DNA of 64,000 nucleotides, taken from positions 248,001 through 312,000 of the forward strand of contig JACIYJ010000002.1 of NCBI GenBank assembly GCA_014360015.1, written 5' to 3'. Positions 1 through 8,204 of the stretch are shown piece by piece. How positions within the stretch are numbered: position 1 is the stretch's first letter; each line of letters starts with the position of its first letter. A model generated the notes under the pieces. It was not told the origin of the DNA, did no database searches, and worked only from the letters and a program-made list of their open reading frames with translations. The DNA comes from Candidatus Aminicenantota bacterium. Lineage in GTDB: Bacteria > Acidobacteriota > Aminicenantia > Aminicenantales > Saccharicenantaceae. Position numbers and translations under genes: made by a program.

Positions 1-1931
1 TTTACTCGGCTGGGTTTTTCAAAGGTGAAGCGAACCCATCTGCTCTGACCATCCCATTCCCGCCATTCCACACTTCCATCTTCAAATTCTACTTTAAGCT
101 TGAGCTTTTCTTTAGGACCGATTCGGGCTTCTCCATAACGCCTGAGAGTGATGGTGGTTTCATAAATTTTTTGTTTCTTTTTTTTGGGTTCTGGCTTTTG
201 GTGATTGGAATTTTTTACTGGCTGATCGTCAAAAATTCCCTCAAATTTATCGGGTTTTTCTGTGGTCTCAACCGAGGAAATAGCATAATCAAAATCCTTG
301 GTGTTGAAGAAAAATTCCTGGAAAAACCAGGTCAGGTCTTTCCCTGAAACTTCGTTAACTACTTTGATGAAATCTTCAGTTTTTGGGTGCTGGAAACGAT
401 ACCTCATCTGAAAAGTTCGCATGATTTTAGCCATAGTCTTCTGGCCCAGTAATCTTTCCAGGGTATAAAGACAGGTCGAAGCTCGCTGATAAACATTAAG
501 GGCATAGCTACCTGAATTGTAGAACTTCCAGGAAAGAGTGACGATGGGGTCAAGTTTGGCTACGGTCGAAGAAAACAAGCGGTCGGTCTGCCAATCATAA
601 ACTGCCGGAAGTTTGATGAACCAGCTCAGAGGTAAACCGTTTAACCTAAGCGGCAGTTTTCCCGGACCATAAGCTGCAGCCACTGTCTTGCCCGTAGAAT
701 AGGTATTAATGCCCTCGTCCAGCCAGGCTTCTTCGAACTCGTTATTAGCTACCATTCCGTACCAGTAACCATGACCGAATTCATGGATGATGACGCCTTC
801 GGGCGACAGCACATCTTTTTCCAGAATGACCGAGGTTCCGGCTGTGAACAGAGTCGGATACTCCATTCCGCCGCTGCCCGTCCTGAAAGGCGGGTCAACC
901 ATAGTAATAGTTCGGTAAGGATAAGGACCGAACCAGAGTCCATAATATTTGAGAGCTGCTTTGAGAGCCTTAAAATGACGCTCGATCTGGTTCCGGTGCT
1001 GTTTTTCGATCAGCAGAATCATCCGGACGTCTGGAAGCTTAATCTCCTCAAGTGAGAGGCCAAGCAGGTCAGCCACCTGACGGTACTCTTCGGCTGTAAC
1101 TTCTTCATCAGCTTTAAACAGCCGCTCTACTTTTATAAACCTGGGCGACGCTGTCCAGGCAAAATCGTGAATGTTCTGCTGAACATAGGTATAAGTGGCT
1201 TTTCCGGTTTTGGAGTCGACCGTCTTTCCTACCTCTTCTCCGCAGGCTCCAACCACAAATTTTTCCGGCACGGTTATTTTCACCTGAAAATCAGCGAAAT
1301 CAGCAAAAAATTCTGAATTCAAATGATACTGGTGACAGTTCCAGCCTTTCCCTTCCTCATAAACTCCTGGTTTGGGAAACCACTGGGAGATAAAAAAGCC
1401 ATCCTGATAATAGCCGGCCCGCAGTCCATTCCTCGGAACCTTGGCTTGAAATTCCAGATTCAGAGTAACTGACTGACCGGGAGCTACCGGCTGAGGCAGA
1501 ACTACTCTGAGAACCGTCTGGTCAAAGGGGTTAGGAGGCTCGTCAGGGCTGATGAAAGAAGCGGCTGGCATCAGGTCCTGGCCGTCAGCTGTGGTCATTG
1601 AAGTAATTTTTATCCAACCCCATTCGTCTTTTTTTACTCTGTATCTTTTAAAGAGCTTTTCCATCCTGGATTCTCTGGCCACTGTGGACAGCTCGTTTTT
1701 AAAGGCATTCCAGTATAGATGGAGCTGAATATCCGGGACATAGTCCTGAGTCAGATTGGTCCAGACAATGGTTTCACTGGCCTGAAGAGTATGAGTCTCC
1801 GGAAGGAGTTCGACTTTCAAGTCATATTTGACCGGCCTTTCTCCGGTCATCGACAAAAGTCTTGCCGGGAAAATTAAACCCAATATCAAGCAGACTATTA
1901 ATTTTGTTTTTTTTGAGTTTTTGTTTTTCAT
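1..1931 (-). CDS. M1 family metallopeptidase (aminopeptidase), C-terminus off the window
   Basis: Zinc aminopeptidase of family M1, probably exported and removing N-terminal residues from peptides. I translated it directly: the frame is open from the left edge to an ATG at 1931, about 643 codons, so the C-terminus is missing. An N-terminal hydrophobic stretch after KNKNSKK looks like a signal peptide. The exopeptidase-type motif SGGMEYP lies just ahead of HEFGH (about residues 383-387, bases 771-785), and a Glu in EEAWLDEG follows 18 residues later, giving the HExxH-x18-E zinc site of M1. A Shine-Dalgarno AAAGGAAA precedes the ATG. It runs leftward and nothing in the window shows an operon partner. 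The family call is firm; the substrate is unknown. Confidence 0.93.
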   Translation of the reverse strand, partial: MKNKNSKKTKLIVCLILGLIFPARLLSMTGERPVKYDLKVELLPETHTLQASETIVWTNLTQDYVPDIQLHLYWNAFKNELSTVARESRMEKLFKRYRVKKDEWGWIKITSMTTADGQDLMPAASFISPDEPPNPFDQTVLRVVLPQPVAPGQSVTLNLEFQAKVPRNGLRAGYYQDGFFISQWFPKPGVYEEGKGWNCHQYHLNSEFFADFADFQVKITVPEKFVVGACGEEVGKTVDSKTGKATYTYVQQNIHDFAWTASPRFIKVERLFKADEEVTAEEYRQVADLLGLSLEEIKLPDVRMILLIEKQHRNQIERHFKALKAALKYYGLWFGPYPYRTITMVDPPFRTGSGGMEYPTLFTAGTSVILEKDVLSPEGVIIHEFGHGYWYGMVANNEFEEAWLDEGINTYSTGKTVAAAYGPGKLPLRLNGLPLSWFIKLPAVYDWQTDRLFSSTVAKLDPIVTLSWKFYNSGSYALNVYQRASTCLYTLERLLGQKTMAKIMRTFQMRYRFQHPKTEDFIKVVNEVSGKDLTWFFQEFFFNTKDFDYAISSVETTEKPDKFEGIFDDQPVKNSNHQKPEPKKKKQKIYETTITLRRYGEARIGPKEKLKLKVEFEDGSVEWREWDGQSRWVRFTFEKPSRV

Positions 1932-2065
1932 TGATTTCCTTTCAGTCAGACTGATTTATCATTTTATCTCAAATTTTTATACGAGAAGCCAAGATTTGAA
2001 GTTTCATCATGAAATCGCCAGACAAGGACTCGAGGCATTGAACTCAGCCCAGGGCTTAACCGGCC

Positions 2066-2524
2066 TTATAGGTTTTCAGAAATCCACTTTTCCCAGGCCT
2101 GGCGTCTGGGAAAGAAGATGAAAAGCACCACCACCGAGATACCCAGAAGGACGTAAAAATCACGATTGAGTCCAGCCATCAGGAATAAAACCAGGCCAAA
2201 CAGCGCTGGCAGTTCACTCATGACCACAACTATCAGTGAAGTTCGGTGGAGTTTGTTGAGCAGATCGAGAGCCGTATCGCCCGGCCTTTTTTTAAGGAGC
2301 AAAGATTGCAGCAACCTGGCGATAATGACACTGGCAGCCGACAGCCCGTAGAATAAATATCTCAGAGTCTGGAGGTTCTTAGGGTGATAAAGCCCGTAGA
2401 ATGGAGCCATTTTGCTTCTGATGAGCTCTTCTAAAATTAAATAAAAGGCCATGGCTCCGAATATGGAATAGCCAATCAGAGCTGCTATCCGGTGGGTTTT
2501 TTTGATTATTTCCTGAAGTTCCAT
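2066..2524 (-). CDS. Small polytopic membrane protein of unknown function
   Basis: I do not recognise this 152-residue protein. It shows four hydrophobic segments at about residues 14-32, 54-72, 94-118 and 122-140, joined by short basic loops, and it ends in RRQAWEKWISENL. The topology suggests an inner-membrane protein. There are no cysteines, His clusters or known motifs. The ATG has a strong GGAGGG ribosome site seven bases upstream and its own promoter (2542-2570), so it is probably a real single gene. It lies between the rlmI-like gene and the M1 peptidase, all on the minus strand, with gaps over 130 bases, so co-transcription is not implied. Confidence 0.7.
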   Translation of the reverse strand: MELQEIIKKTHRIAALIGYSIFGAMAFYLILEELIRSKMAPFYGLYHPKNLQTLRYLFYGLSAASVIIARLLQSLLLKKRPGDTALDLLNKLHRTSLIVVVMSELPALFGLVLFLMAGLNRDFYVLLGISVVVLFIFFPRRQAWEKWISENL

Positions 2525-2541
2525 GTTCCCTCCTGCACTTG

Positions 2542-2570
2542 ATTATATTTATTTTCGCCTGACGGGGCAA
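2542..2570 (-). promoter_or_regulatory. Sigma-70-type promoter for the small membrane protein gene
   Basis: On the minus strand TTGCCC (2565-2570) is separated by 17 bases from a perfect TATAAT (2542-2547). The start codon is at 2524, leaving a short leader that carries GGAGGG. Confidence 0.55.
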
Positions 2571-2677
2571 TTTAAACCAAATAAAAAATTGGGAAAATTC
2601 TGGAAAAAAGTAATAAAAGTTGAAAAAAACAGAGAAACTAAACTGAAAAATTATGGACTATCTGGCGCCGTTTATGC

Positions 2678-3892
2678 TCAGCTCACGTAAAGCAGGAAGC
2701 CCTTGAGATAATCGCTCTCCGGATGAAAGATGCTGACCGGGTGGTCGAAGGCCTGGCGGTGGCGTTGAATTATCTTAACTTCCCGGCCGGCTTCCAGGGC
2801 AGCCTGAAAGATGATTTTTTGGAAAAGCTGACTGTCAATGTGATAAGAACAAGAAAAAGTCAGCAGAAAACTTCCGGACGGCATTTTTTCTATGGCTAAA
2901 CGATTAAGCTCCCGGTAGGCTTTAGTGGCAGACTTTTCATCAGCTTTCTTCTTGGCAAAAGCTGGCGGGTCGAGAATTACTAACTCGTAGTCCAGCTGTT
3001 TCTGATGATTCAGAAAATCAAACATATCCTGATTAATGAGGTTAAAAGAGCTTTCAGAAAATCCGTTTAGAAGAAAGTTTTCTTTGGCAGTGTCCAGAGC
3101 TTTTCTGGAATAGTCAACCAGATCGACCTGAACGGCCCCTCCTTTTAACGCTGAAAGGGCAAAGCCACCGGTATAAGAAAATCCATCCAGAACTTTTTTC
3201 CCGCCAGCTATTTGCCGAACTAACTGTCGCATTTCCCGCTGGTCGAGAAAAAAACCTGTCTTTTGAGCCTCAGACAGATAGACTTTGAATTTTATCCCTT
3301 GTTCTTCGATTAGAACAGGTTCTCTGATTTGGCCATAAAGCAGTCCTTCAAAGTCTTCCAGACCTTCTTCTTTTCTTGAAGGCAGTAGAGACTTTTCATA
3401 AATGAATTCCGGTTGCAGAAGACCAGCCAATTGTTTGACCAGAAATGATTTGAGTTTTTCCATTCCTAAGGTCGAAATCTGGATGACCAGTCCGGGTCCG
3501 TACCGGTCAACGATTAACCCGGGCAAATGATCGCTTTCTCCATTGACCAGGCGCACTGCTTCTGTCTGTTTATAGACCAGCTGTCTGAGTTTTAAAGCCT
3601 CAGCCAGGTGGTTTTTAAGGGAATCATGAGGGCCTAGCTGGCCAAAGCTGACCAATCGCCCCGCTAAGGAGCAGCGGCGGTTAAAATAGCCATGACCGAG
3701 AAGTTCACCCTTAGAAGAGAAAACGGGATAGATTTCTCCGTCTACAAAATTCGCCGGATAAGATTGGATGGCTCCAGAAAATATCCAGTGGTGTCGGTTC
3801 AAAACCGATTGTTCCCGACCGGGCTTAAGGATAACACCAAAAGCCGAAGCTGAGTTTTTTCGATAATGGCGAATCTTCTCTTTTCTGCTCAT
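2678..3892 (-). CDS. rlmI: RlmI-like class I SAM-dependent rRNA cytosine-C5 methyltransferase
   Basis: Predicted 23S rRNA m5C methyltransferase of the RlmI/YccW group, acting on RNA in the cytosol with S-adenosylmethionine. The 404 residues hold an N-terminal PUA domain (about 18-90), the linking beta-hairpin region, and a Rossmann methyltransferase domain with the SAM motif LDGFSYTGGFALSAL (235-249), DPPAFAKKK (309-317) and FSCSYH, whose Cys348 is the family's catalytic-type cysteine. Length matches the family (about 395). The ATG overlaps the stop of the upstream Nudix gene (ATGA), so the two are translationally coupled. The exact base modified cannot be read from sequence; a related RlmK-like specificity is the main alternative. 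Confidence 0.88.
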   Translation of the reverse strand: MSRKEKIRHYRKNSASAFGVILKPGREQSVLNRHHWIFSGAIQSYPANFVDGEIYPVFSSKGELLGHGYFNRRCSLAGRLVSFGQLGPHDSLKNHLAEALKLRQLVYKQTEAVRLVNGESDHLPGLIVDRYGPGLVIQISTLGMEKLKSFLVKQLAGLLQPEFIYEKSLLPSRKEEGLEDFEGLLYGQIREPVLIEEQGIKFKVYLSEAQKTGFFLDQREMRQLVRQIAGGKKVLDGFSYTGGFALSALKGGAVQVDLVDYSRKALDTAKENFLLNGFSESSFNLINQDMFDFLNHQKQLDYELVILDPPAFAKKKADEKSATKAYRELNRLAIEKMPSGSFLLTFSCSYHIDSQLFQKIIFQAALEAGREVKIIQRHRQAFDHPVSIFHPESDYLKGFLLYVS

Positions 3893-4302
3893 TTTACGAT
3901 CTGGGTGGATGGTTCGAATAATTTTTTATCAATGAATTTCCTGACTAATTCCCGGTCGGCCGGTAGAAGGTTGTACTCCGTGAGCTCTTCTGGCTCAACC
4001 CAGAAGATTTGCCGGTGGGAAATTAAATGAAATTGGTCGTCAAGAAGCTCTACTTCAAAAGCTATCAGTTTAGAGTCTGGTTTATCCGGAAGACTGACTG
4101 TCTCGAGAGGTCTGATAATCCTGCATTGCACTCCAAGCTCTTCAGATATTTCTCGACTTAGAGCCTGCTCTGGGGACTCTCCAGACTCGACTTTTCCCCC
4201 GGGAAATTCCCAGCCAGGAATAGATGAATCAGACCGGCGTTCGGCCAGAAGAATTTTTCCTTCTTTCCTGATTACCGCTGCTACCACAATCATCTTCCTC
4301 AT
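3889..4302 (-). CDS. Nudix hydrolase, MutT-like (8-oxo-dGTP diphosphatase family)
   Basis: Small Nudix pyrophosphohydrolase, most like MutT, which cleans oxidised dGTP from the nucleotide pool. The Nudix box is complete: G36-x5-E42-x7-R50-E51-x2-E54-E55-x-G57-V58. The strand pattern MIVVAAVIRKEGKILLAERR and the GWEFPGG turn are typical of MutT/NUDT1-like enzymes. The start is uncertain: ATG 4302 overlaps the -10 element of a TTGACA promoter, while the internal ATG at 4293 (MIVVAAV) would sit exactly where transcription is expected to begin. It is coupled by a 4-base overlap to the rlmI-like gene. Other small Nudix substrates remain possible. Confidence 0.87.
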   Translation of the reverse strand: MRKMIVVAAVIRKEGKILLAERRSDSSIPGWEFPGGKVESGESPEQALSREISEELGVQCRIIRPLETVSLPDKPDSKLIAFEVELLDDQFHLISHRQIFWVEPEELTEYNLLPADRELVRKFIDKKLFEPSTQIVK

Positions 4303-4329
4303 TCTGCCCTACCCTGCTTTCCCTGTCAA
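4301..4329 (-). promoter_or_regulatory. Promoter for the Nudix-rlmI pair (second TTGACA promoter upstream)
   Basis: TTGACA (4324-4329) is 17 bases from CAGAAT (4301-4306), predicting a transcript that begins at about the second ATG (4293). A further TTGACA (4369-4374) lies 17 bases from ATTAAT (4346-4351) and could give a longer leader serving ATG 4302. Confidence 0.5.
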
Positions 4330-4460
4330 CCCGAGATCCGGAAAGATTAATCATTCACTCACAGCAATTGTCAACATCCGGATTTACTGATAAGATTTGA
4401 TTTGATTTTCTTATAGTAAGAAATTTTATTCTATCAATGAAAGAGGAAGGATGATTAAGG

Positions 4461-5297
4461 ATGAAAGATAAGAAATCGACCTATAATCTTTCTGGGTGCC
4501 AAGTGGCCACTTATCTCTGCCTGCGCACACCCTCTCCCATAGAAATAGACGGCAATCTGGAAAAACCTATCTGGCAAAAGGCACCCAGATCTTCCAGGTT
4601 TGTGGATCTGGTCACTGGAAAGCCGGCTTTTCTGGATACCCGGATAGCCGCAGTCTGGAATGATGAATATTTTTATTTAGCTTTCTGGGTAGAAGAGCCT
4701 GATGTCCGTGCTCATTTCAAAAAAAGAGATTCCTTCATCTGGCTGGAAAACGATGTTGAGGTTTTCATTGCTGGTCCCGATTGTTATTATGAGCTTCAAA
4801 TTAATGCCCTGGGCACAATATATGAAGTCTTTTACATCTGGCAGGATGCTCTTAAGCCCGGCAGTTTTTTTGACCGTCCAGAATTTAGTTTGACCAAACG
4901 GAAGGTTGACCTGCTGGCCGGTTTTCAGGATTCTTCCCGCTATGGACGACATCCGCGCGGCAAGCGCTGGGCCTTTATGGACTGGGATTTCCCGGGGTTA
5001 AAATGGGCAGTTAAAGTTGATGGCACCCTGAATAATTCCACTGATATTGACCGGGGCTGGACAGTGGAACTGGCCTTTCCCTGGAAAGGGATGGAGATTC
5101 TGGCTCAGGGTCGACCACTGCCGCCAAAAGATGGAGAGATTTGGAGGATGAGTTTCTCCAGGTTTGAAGCCTTAGAAGCCAACGGCCGCCAGATTGAACC
5201 ATCGATCGGTTGGGCTCTTAATGCCCATGGGGTTTATGATTCCCATATCCCGGAATGTTTTTCAAAGGTAATATTCTCAGACAAAGAAATCGAGTGA
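4461..5297 (+). CDS. CBM9-like carbohydrate-binding domain protein, apparently cytosolic
   Basis: The 278 residues form essentially one family-9-like carbohydrate-binding (DOMON-type) beta-sandwich. Typical features are PSPIEIDGNLEKPIWQKAP near residue 25-43, AAVWNDEYFYLAFWVEEPDV, ENDVEVFIAG, YYELQINALG and, near the C-terminus, a second cluster of aromatic residues. In the family this fold binds sugar chains and is usually part of secreted enzymes. Here I see no signal peptide (it starts MKDKKSTYNLSGCQ). The stop codon is 13 bases before the glgA ATG, so the two are very likely co-transcribed, and an intracellular alpha-glucan ligand is the natural inference. There is no catalytic motif. Start ATG is preceded by GAGGAAGG. 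Confidence 0.8.
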   Translation: MKDKKSTYNLSGCQVATYLCLRTPSPIEIDGNLEKPIWQKAPRSSRFVDLVTGKPAFLDTRIAAVWNDEYFYLAFWVEEPDVRAHFKKRDSFIWLENDVEVFIAGPDCYYELQINALGTIYEVFYIWQDALKPGSFFDRPEFSLTKRKVDLLAGFQDSSRYGRHPRGKRWAFMDWDFPGLKWAVKVDGTLNNSTDIDRGWTVELAFPWKGMEILAQGRPLPPKDGEIWRMSFSRFEALEANGRQIEPSIGWALNAHGVYDSHIPECFSKVIFSDKEIE

Positions 5298-5310
5298 TGA
5301 GGTGATGCTT

Positions 5311-6777
5311 ATGGAAAAAAGTAAAAAGCTCAAAATTGTTTTTCTATCCTCTGAAATAGCACCATTAGCCAAAACCGGAGGTCTGGCTGATGTGGCTGGA
5401 GCCCTCCCCAAGTACCTCAGTCGTATTGATAGTGTGGAAATAATCGCTATGATGCCCTTTTACCGGGAAGTCAAAAAGAAAAATTTGTCGGTGAGGAAAG
5501 TATTGGAGAACGTTAACCTGGACTGGCCGGGAAAAGAAAAAGTTTTCTCCGTTTTTGAGTATCGGAATGATGGCTTCAGGGTTTATCTCATCGAGAAAGA
5601 CTCTTATTATGACCGTGATTACCTTTATGGTACTCCGACTGGAGATTATCCGGATAACGGTGAGCGCTTTGCTTTCTTTTGTCAGGCCGCCCTCAAAACC
5701 ATGAAGCAACTGAATTTCCAGCCGGATCTCATCCATGCCCACGACTGGCAAACAGCTCTGACTTTTGCCTATCTAAAACACGTTCTTAAGGATGATAAGT
5801 TTTTCCAGAAAACCGGTTCGCTTTTTACCATTCACAATTTAGCTTACCAGGGTCTTTTTCCCCGGGAGATTCTTCAACAGGTAGGCCTGCCAGATTATCT
5901 TTTCAATTTAGAAGATCTGGAATTCTACGGAAAAGTGAATTTTCTTAAAGCCGGTTTGCTCTATTCCCAGGCCATCAATACGGTGAGTCCGACTTACAGT
6001 CTGGAAATTCAGACCCCAGAATTAGGGTTTGGACTGGATGGAGTCCTGAGAAAGCGTCATGACAGGCTTTTTGGTATTCTTAACGGGATTGATTACCAGG
6101 AATGGAACCCTGAGACTGACCCGGCCCTTCCAGCTCATTACTCAAAACAAAATCTGGCTGGAAAATCAGTCTGTCGGATGGAGTTGCTCCAAACCTTTAA
6201 TTTCCCAAAAAATTCCCCTCTCCCGATAATCGGTATGGTTTCACGACTGGCTGGTCAGAAAGGTTTTGACCTGCTGGCGGAAAGTCTCGAGGAAATTTTT
6301 AAAAGAGACGTTTATCTGATAATCCTGGGCACGGGCGAGCAGAAGATTCAAGACCTGCTGCTCGAAGCTCAGAGGAAACATTCTAACCGTCTGGGTTTAA
6401 AGATTGCTTTTGATGATCGTCTGGCCAGGCTGATTTACGCCGGTAGCGATTTTTTCCTCATTCCCTCACGCTATGAGCCTTGTGGCTTGACCCAGATGTA
6501 CAGCCTGAGATACGGAACCGTACCGATTGTCCGGAGCACCGGTGGTCTTAAAGACAGTGTGGAAGAATTTAAACCGGAAGAACTTAAAGGTAACGGATTT
6601 CTTTTTAAAGAATATGAGACTCCGGCCTTGCTGACAGCCATAGACCGGGCGCTCTCTTTTTATCAGCAAGAACCCTTCTGGTCAAAGATTTTGCTGAACG
6701 CTCTTATAAGCGACTTTTCCTGGGAAAAGTCAGCTTCAAAATATTTTGAACTTTATCTTAAAATTCTTAACTTTTAA
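5311..6777 (+). CDS. glgA: Glycogen synthase (ADP-glucose type, GT5)
   Basis: Transfers glucose from ADP-glucose to the growing alpha-1,4-glucan chain in the cytosol. The GT5 signature KTGGLADVAGALP near residue 20 binds the nucleotide sugar, HAHDWQTAL and FTIHNLAYQG follow, and the C-terminal GT-B half carries SRYEPCGLTQMYSLRYG with the conserved Glu and STGGLKDSV. I place the start at ATG 5311 because GAGGTGA lies 5-6 bases before it; an in-frame GTG at 5302 falls inside that ribosome site. The protein is then 488 residues, the usual length. It follows the CBM9-like gene closely and its 3' end overlaps galT by 11 bases on the opposite strand. Confidence 0.95.
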   Translation: MEKSKKLKIVFLSSEIAPLAKTGGLADVAGALPKYLSRIDSVEIIAMMPFYREVKKKNLSVRKVLENVNLDWPGKEKVFSVFEYRNDGFRVYLIEKDSYYDRDYLYGTPTGDYPDNGERFAFFCQAALKTMKQLNFQPDLIHAHDWQTALTFAYLKHVLKDDKFFQKTGSLFTIHNLAYQGLFPREILQQVGLPDYLFNLEDLEFYGKVNFLKAGLLYSQAINTVSPTYSLEIQTPELGFGLDGVLRKRHDRLFGILNGIDYQEWNPETDPALPAHYSKQNLAGKSVCRMELLQTFNFPKNSPLPIIGMVSRLAGQKGFDLLAESLEEIFKRDVYLIILGTGEQKIQDLLLEAQRKHSNRLGLKIAFDDRLARLIYAGSDFFLIPSRYEPCGLTQMYSLRYGTVPIVRSTGGLKDSVEEFKPEELKGNGFLFKEYETPALLTAIDRALSFYQQEPFWSKILLNALISDFSWEKSASKYFELYLKILNF

Positions 6778-7810
6778 CCTGTTCGTCTTTTCTTAGATAG
6801 TCAGCAGCGACTTCAGGCGGAACTGGATTAATGTAAAAACCAGTGCCCAGCTCAAAACCAGCTACCTTGGTCAGGATAGGCAACAATTCGAGATGCCAGT
6901 GGTAATAAGAATAAATCCCGGGCCAGGCTTTGTCCGAGACTTGAGGGTTGGGAGCATGGTGAAGGACCAGGTTGAAAGCTGGATCTATCAATTGAGACTT
7001 AAGACGCGATAGAGCCTGCTTCAGAGCCTTAGCCAGATGGAGGCTATCTTCATCAGTAATTTCCCGGAAGAATGCCGAATGCTCCAGCGGCAAAATGGCC
7101 ATTTCAAACGGAAATCGAGAAGCAAAAGGGGCCAAGACCACAAACCGCTCGTTCTGATAGATTAAACGTTCTGAAGAAGTCAGTTCTTCTTTCAGCATCC
7201 TGCAGAAAGCACATTCCCGAAAATGATTGCGGTAAAGTCTTTCCGCCCCGTATATCTCTTCCTTTATCCTTTTTGGAACGATGGGAGTGGCTATGATCTG
7301 GGAGTGCGGATGAGATAAAGAAGCACCAGCTTCTTTTCCTTTGTTCTTGAAAATCTGAACATACTGATGATGATATTGTTCTTCTATAGCTATTGTCCGC
7401 GAACGATAAACCCTGATGATTTCAGCCAGATGGTCAACAGGTAGCTCAGCCATTTCCTGATTGTGGTCTGGAGTTTCTATAATCACTTCATGAACTCCTA
7501 CTCCTTCCATCCACTGATAGACTCCGCGGGATTTCTTCGGTGGTGGTGGCCCAGGTTGAAGCGCCGGGAACTTATTTGGTACTACTCTGATTTTCCAACC
7601 TGGTTGGTCTGGAGCTGAATGGCTTTCTCTTACTGAAAAGACCTCCGGGGGAGTCTTGACTTCATTGCCCGGACAGAAAGGACAGAAAGTCAGACTTTCT
7701 TTTTTTATCTCGGCCATTTCGGTTGGCCGAAAATCATCGGGCCTCTTACTTCTTTCTGTGGAGATTATCACCCAGCGGCCGGTAACAATATCTTTCCTTA
7801 ATTCAGGCAT
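6767..7810 (-). CDS. galT: Galactose-1-phosphate uridylyltransferase family (GalT / ADP-glucose phosphorylase-like)
   Basis: HIT-superfamily nucleotidyl-sugar transferase, 347 residues. The active-site triad HPHSQ is at 167-171, with zinc-type cysteine pairs CPFC (43-46) and CAFC (200-203) and the C-terminal HWH near the end of the second half. GalT exchanges UMP between hexose-1-phosphates, but family members include ADP-glucose phosphorylases. It is the last gene of the glucan operon, 37 bases after the response regulator, alongside glgC, which makes ADP-glucose. No galK or galE is present in the window, so galactose use is not shown by context. The nucleotide specificity cannot be settled from sequence. 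Confidence 0.85.
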   Translation of the reverse strand: MPELRKDIVTGRWVIISTERSKRPDDFRPTEMAEIKKESLTFCPFCPGNEVKTPPEVFSVRESHSAPDQPGWKIRVVPNKFPALQPGPPPPKKSRGVYQWMEGVGVHEVIIETPDHNQEMAELPVDHLAEIIRVYRSRTIAIEEQYHHQYVQIFKNKGKEAGASLSHPHSQIIATPIVPKRIKEEIYGAERLYRNHFRECAFCRMLKEELTSSERLIYQNERFVVLAPFASRFPFEMAILPLEHSAFFREITDEDSLHLAKALKQALSRLKSQLIDPAFNLVLHHAPNPQVSDKAWPGIYSYYHWHLELLPILTKVAGFELGTGFYINPVPPEVAADYLRKDEQVKS

Positions 7811-7847
7811 CGTTTTCTTCCCTTTCAGTTGTGGCGTTAAGAGATGT

Positions 7848-8204
7848 TCACTTGTCTTTAAGCAATTCTCTTATTTTATCTTTGAGCTCATCTAAGGAAG
7901 AAGATTTAATGATGTAGGCGTCAGCTGCCCAGGTCATGAAATCATCTTTGTAACTCTGATAGGCAGTGTTAATGATGATGGGAATGTCTTTTCTCATACC
8001 CATGATGCTGGCGATGAGTTCTATCCCATCTTTACCTGGCATTCTGATGTCAGTGATAATCAGGTCAAACTTTTCCGATTTGACTTTTTCCATGGCCGAG
8101 TCAGCGTCATGAACAACTATCACGGTATAACCTTCCTTGGTCAGTTCTTCTTCATAAAGAAGACCCAACATTTTTTCATCTTCAACCAGAAGGATCTTTT
8201 TCAT
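7848..8204 (-). CDS. Single-domain (CheY-like) response regulator
   Basis: A receiver domain only, 118 residues. Acidic pocket E8-D9-E10, phospho-acceptor D52 in IITDIRMPG, a Thr in INTAYQ near 79 and Lys near 101 in YIIKSSS fit the family. There is no output domain and no DNA-binding region, so it must act by protein contact or as a relay. Its ATG overlaps the stop of the upstream histidine kinase (ATGA), so they are partners. The position between glgC and galT suggests a role in storage-glucan metabolism, which is an inference. Confidence 0.93.
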   Translation of the reverse strand: MKKILLVEDEKMLGLLYEEELTKEGYTVIVVHDADSAMEKVKSEKFDLIITDIRMPGKDGIELIASIMGMRKDIPIIINTAYQSYKDDFMTWAADAYIIKSSSLDELKDKIRELLKDK

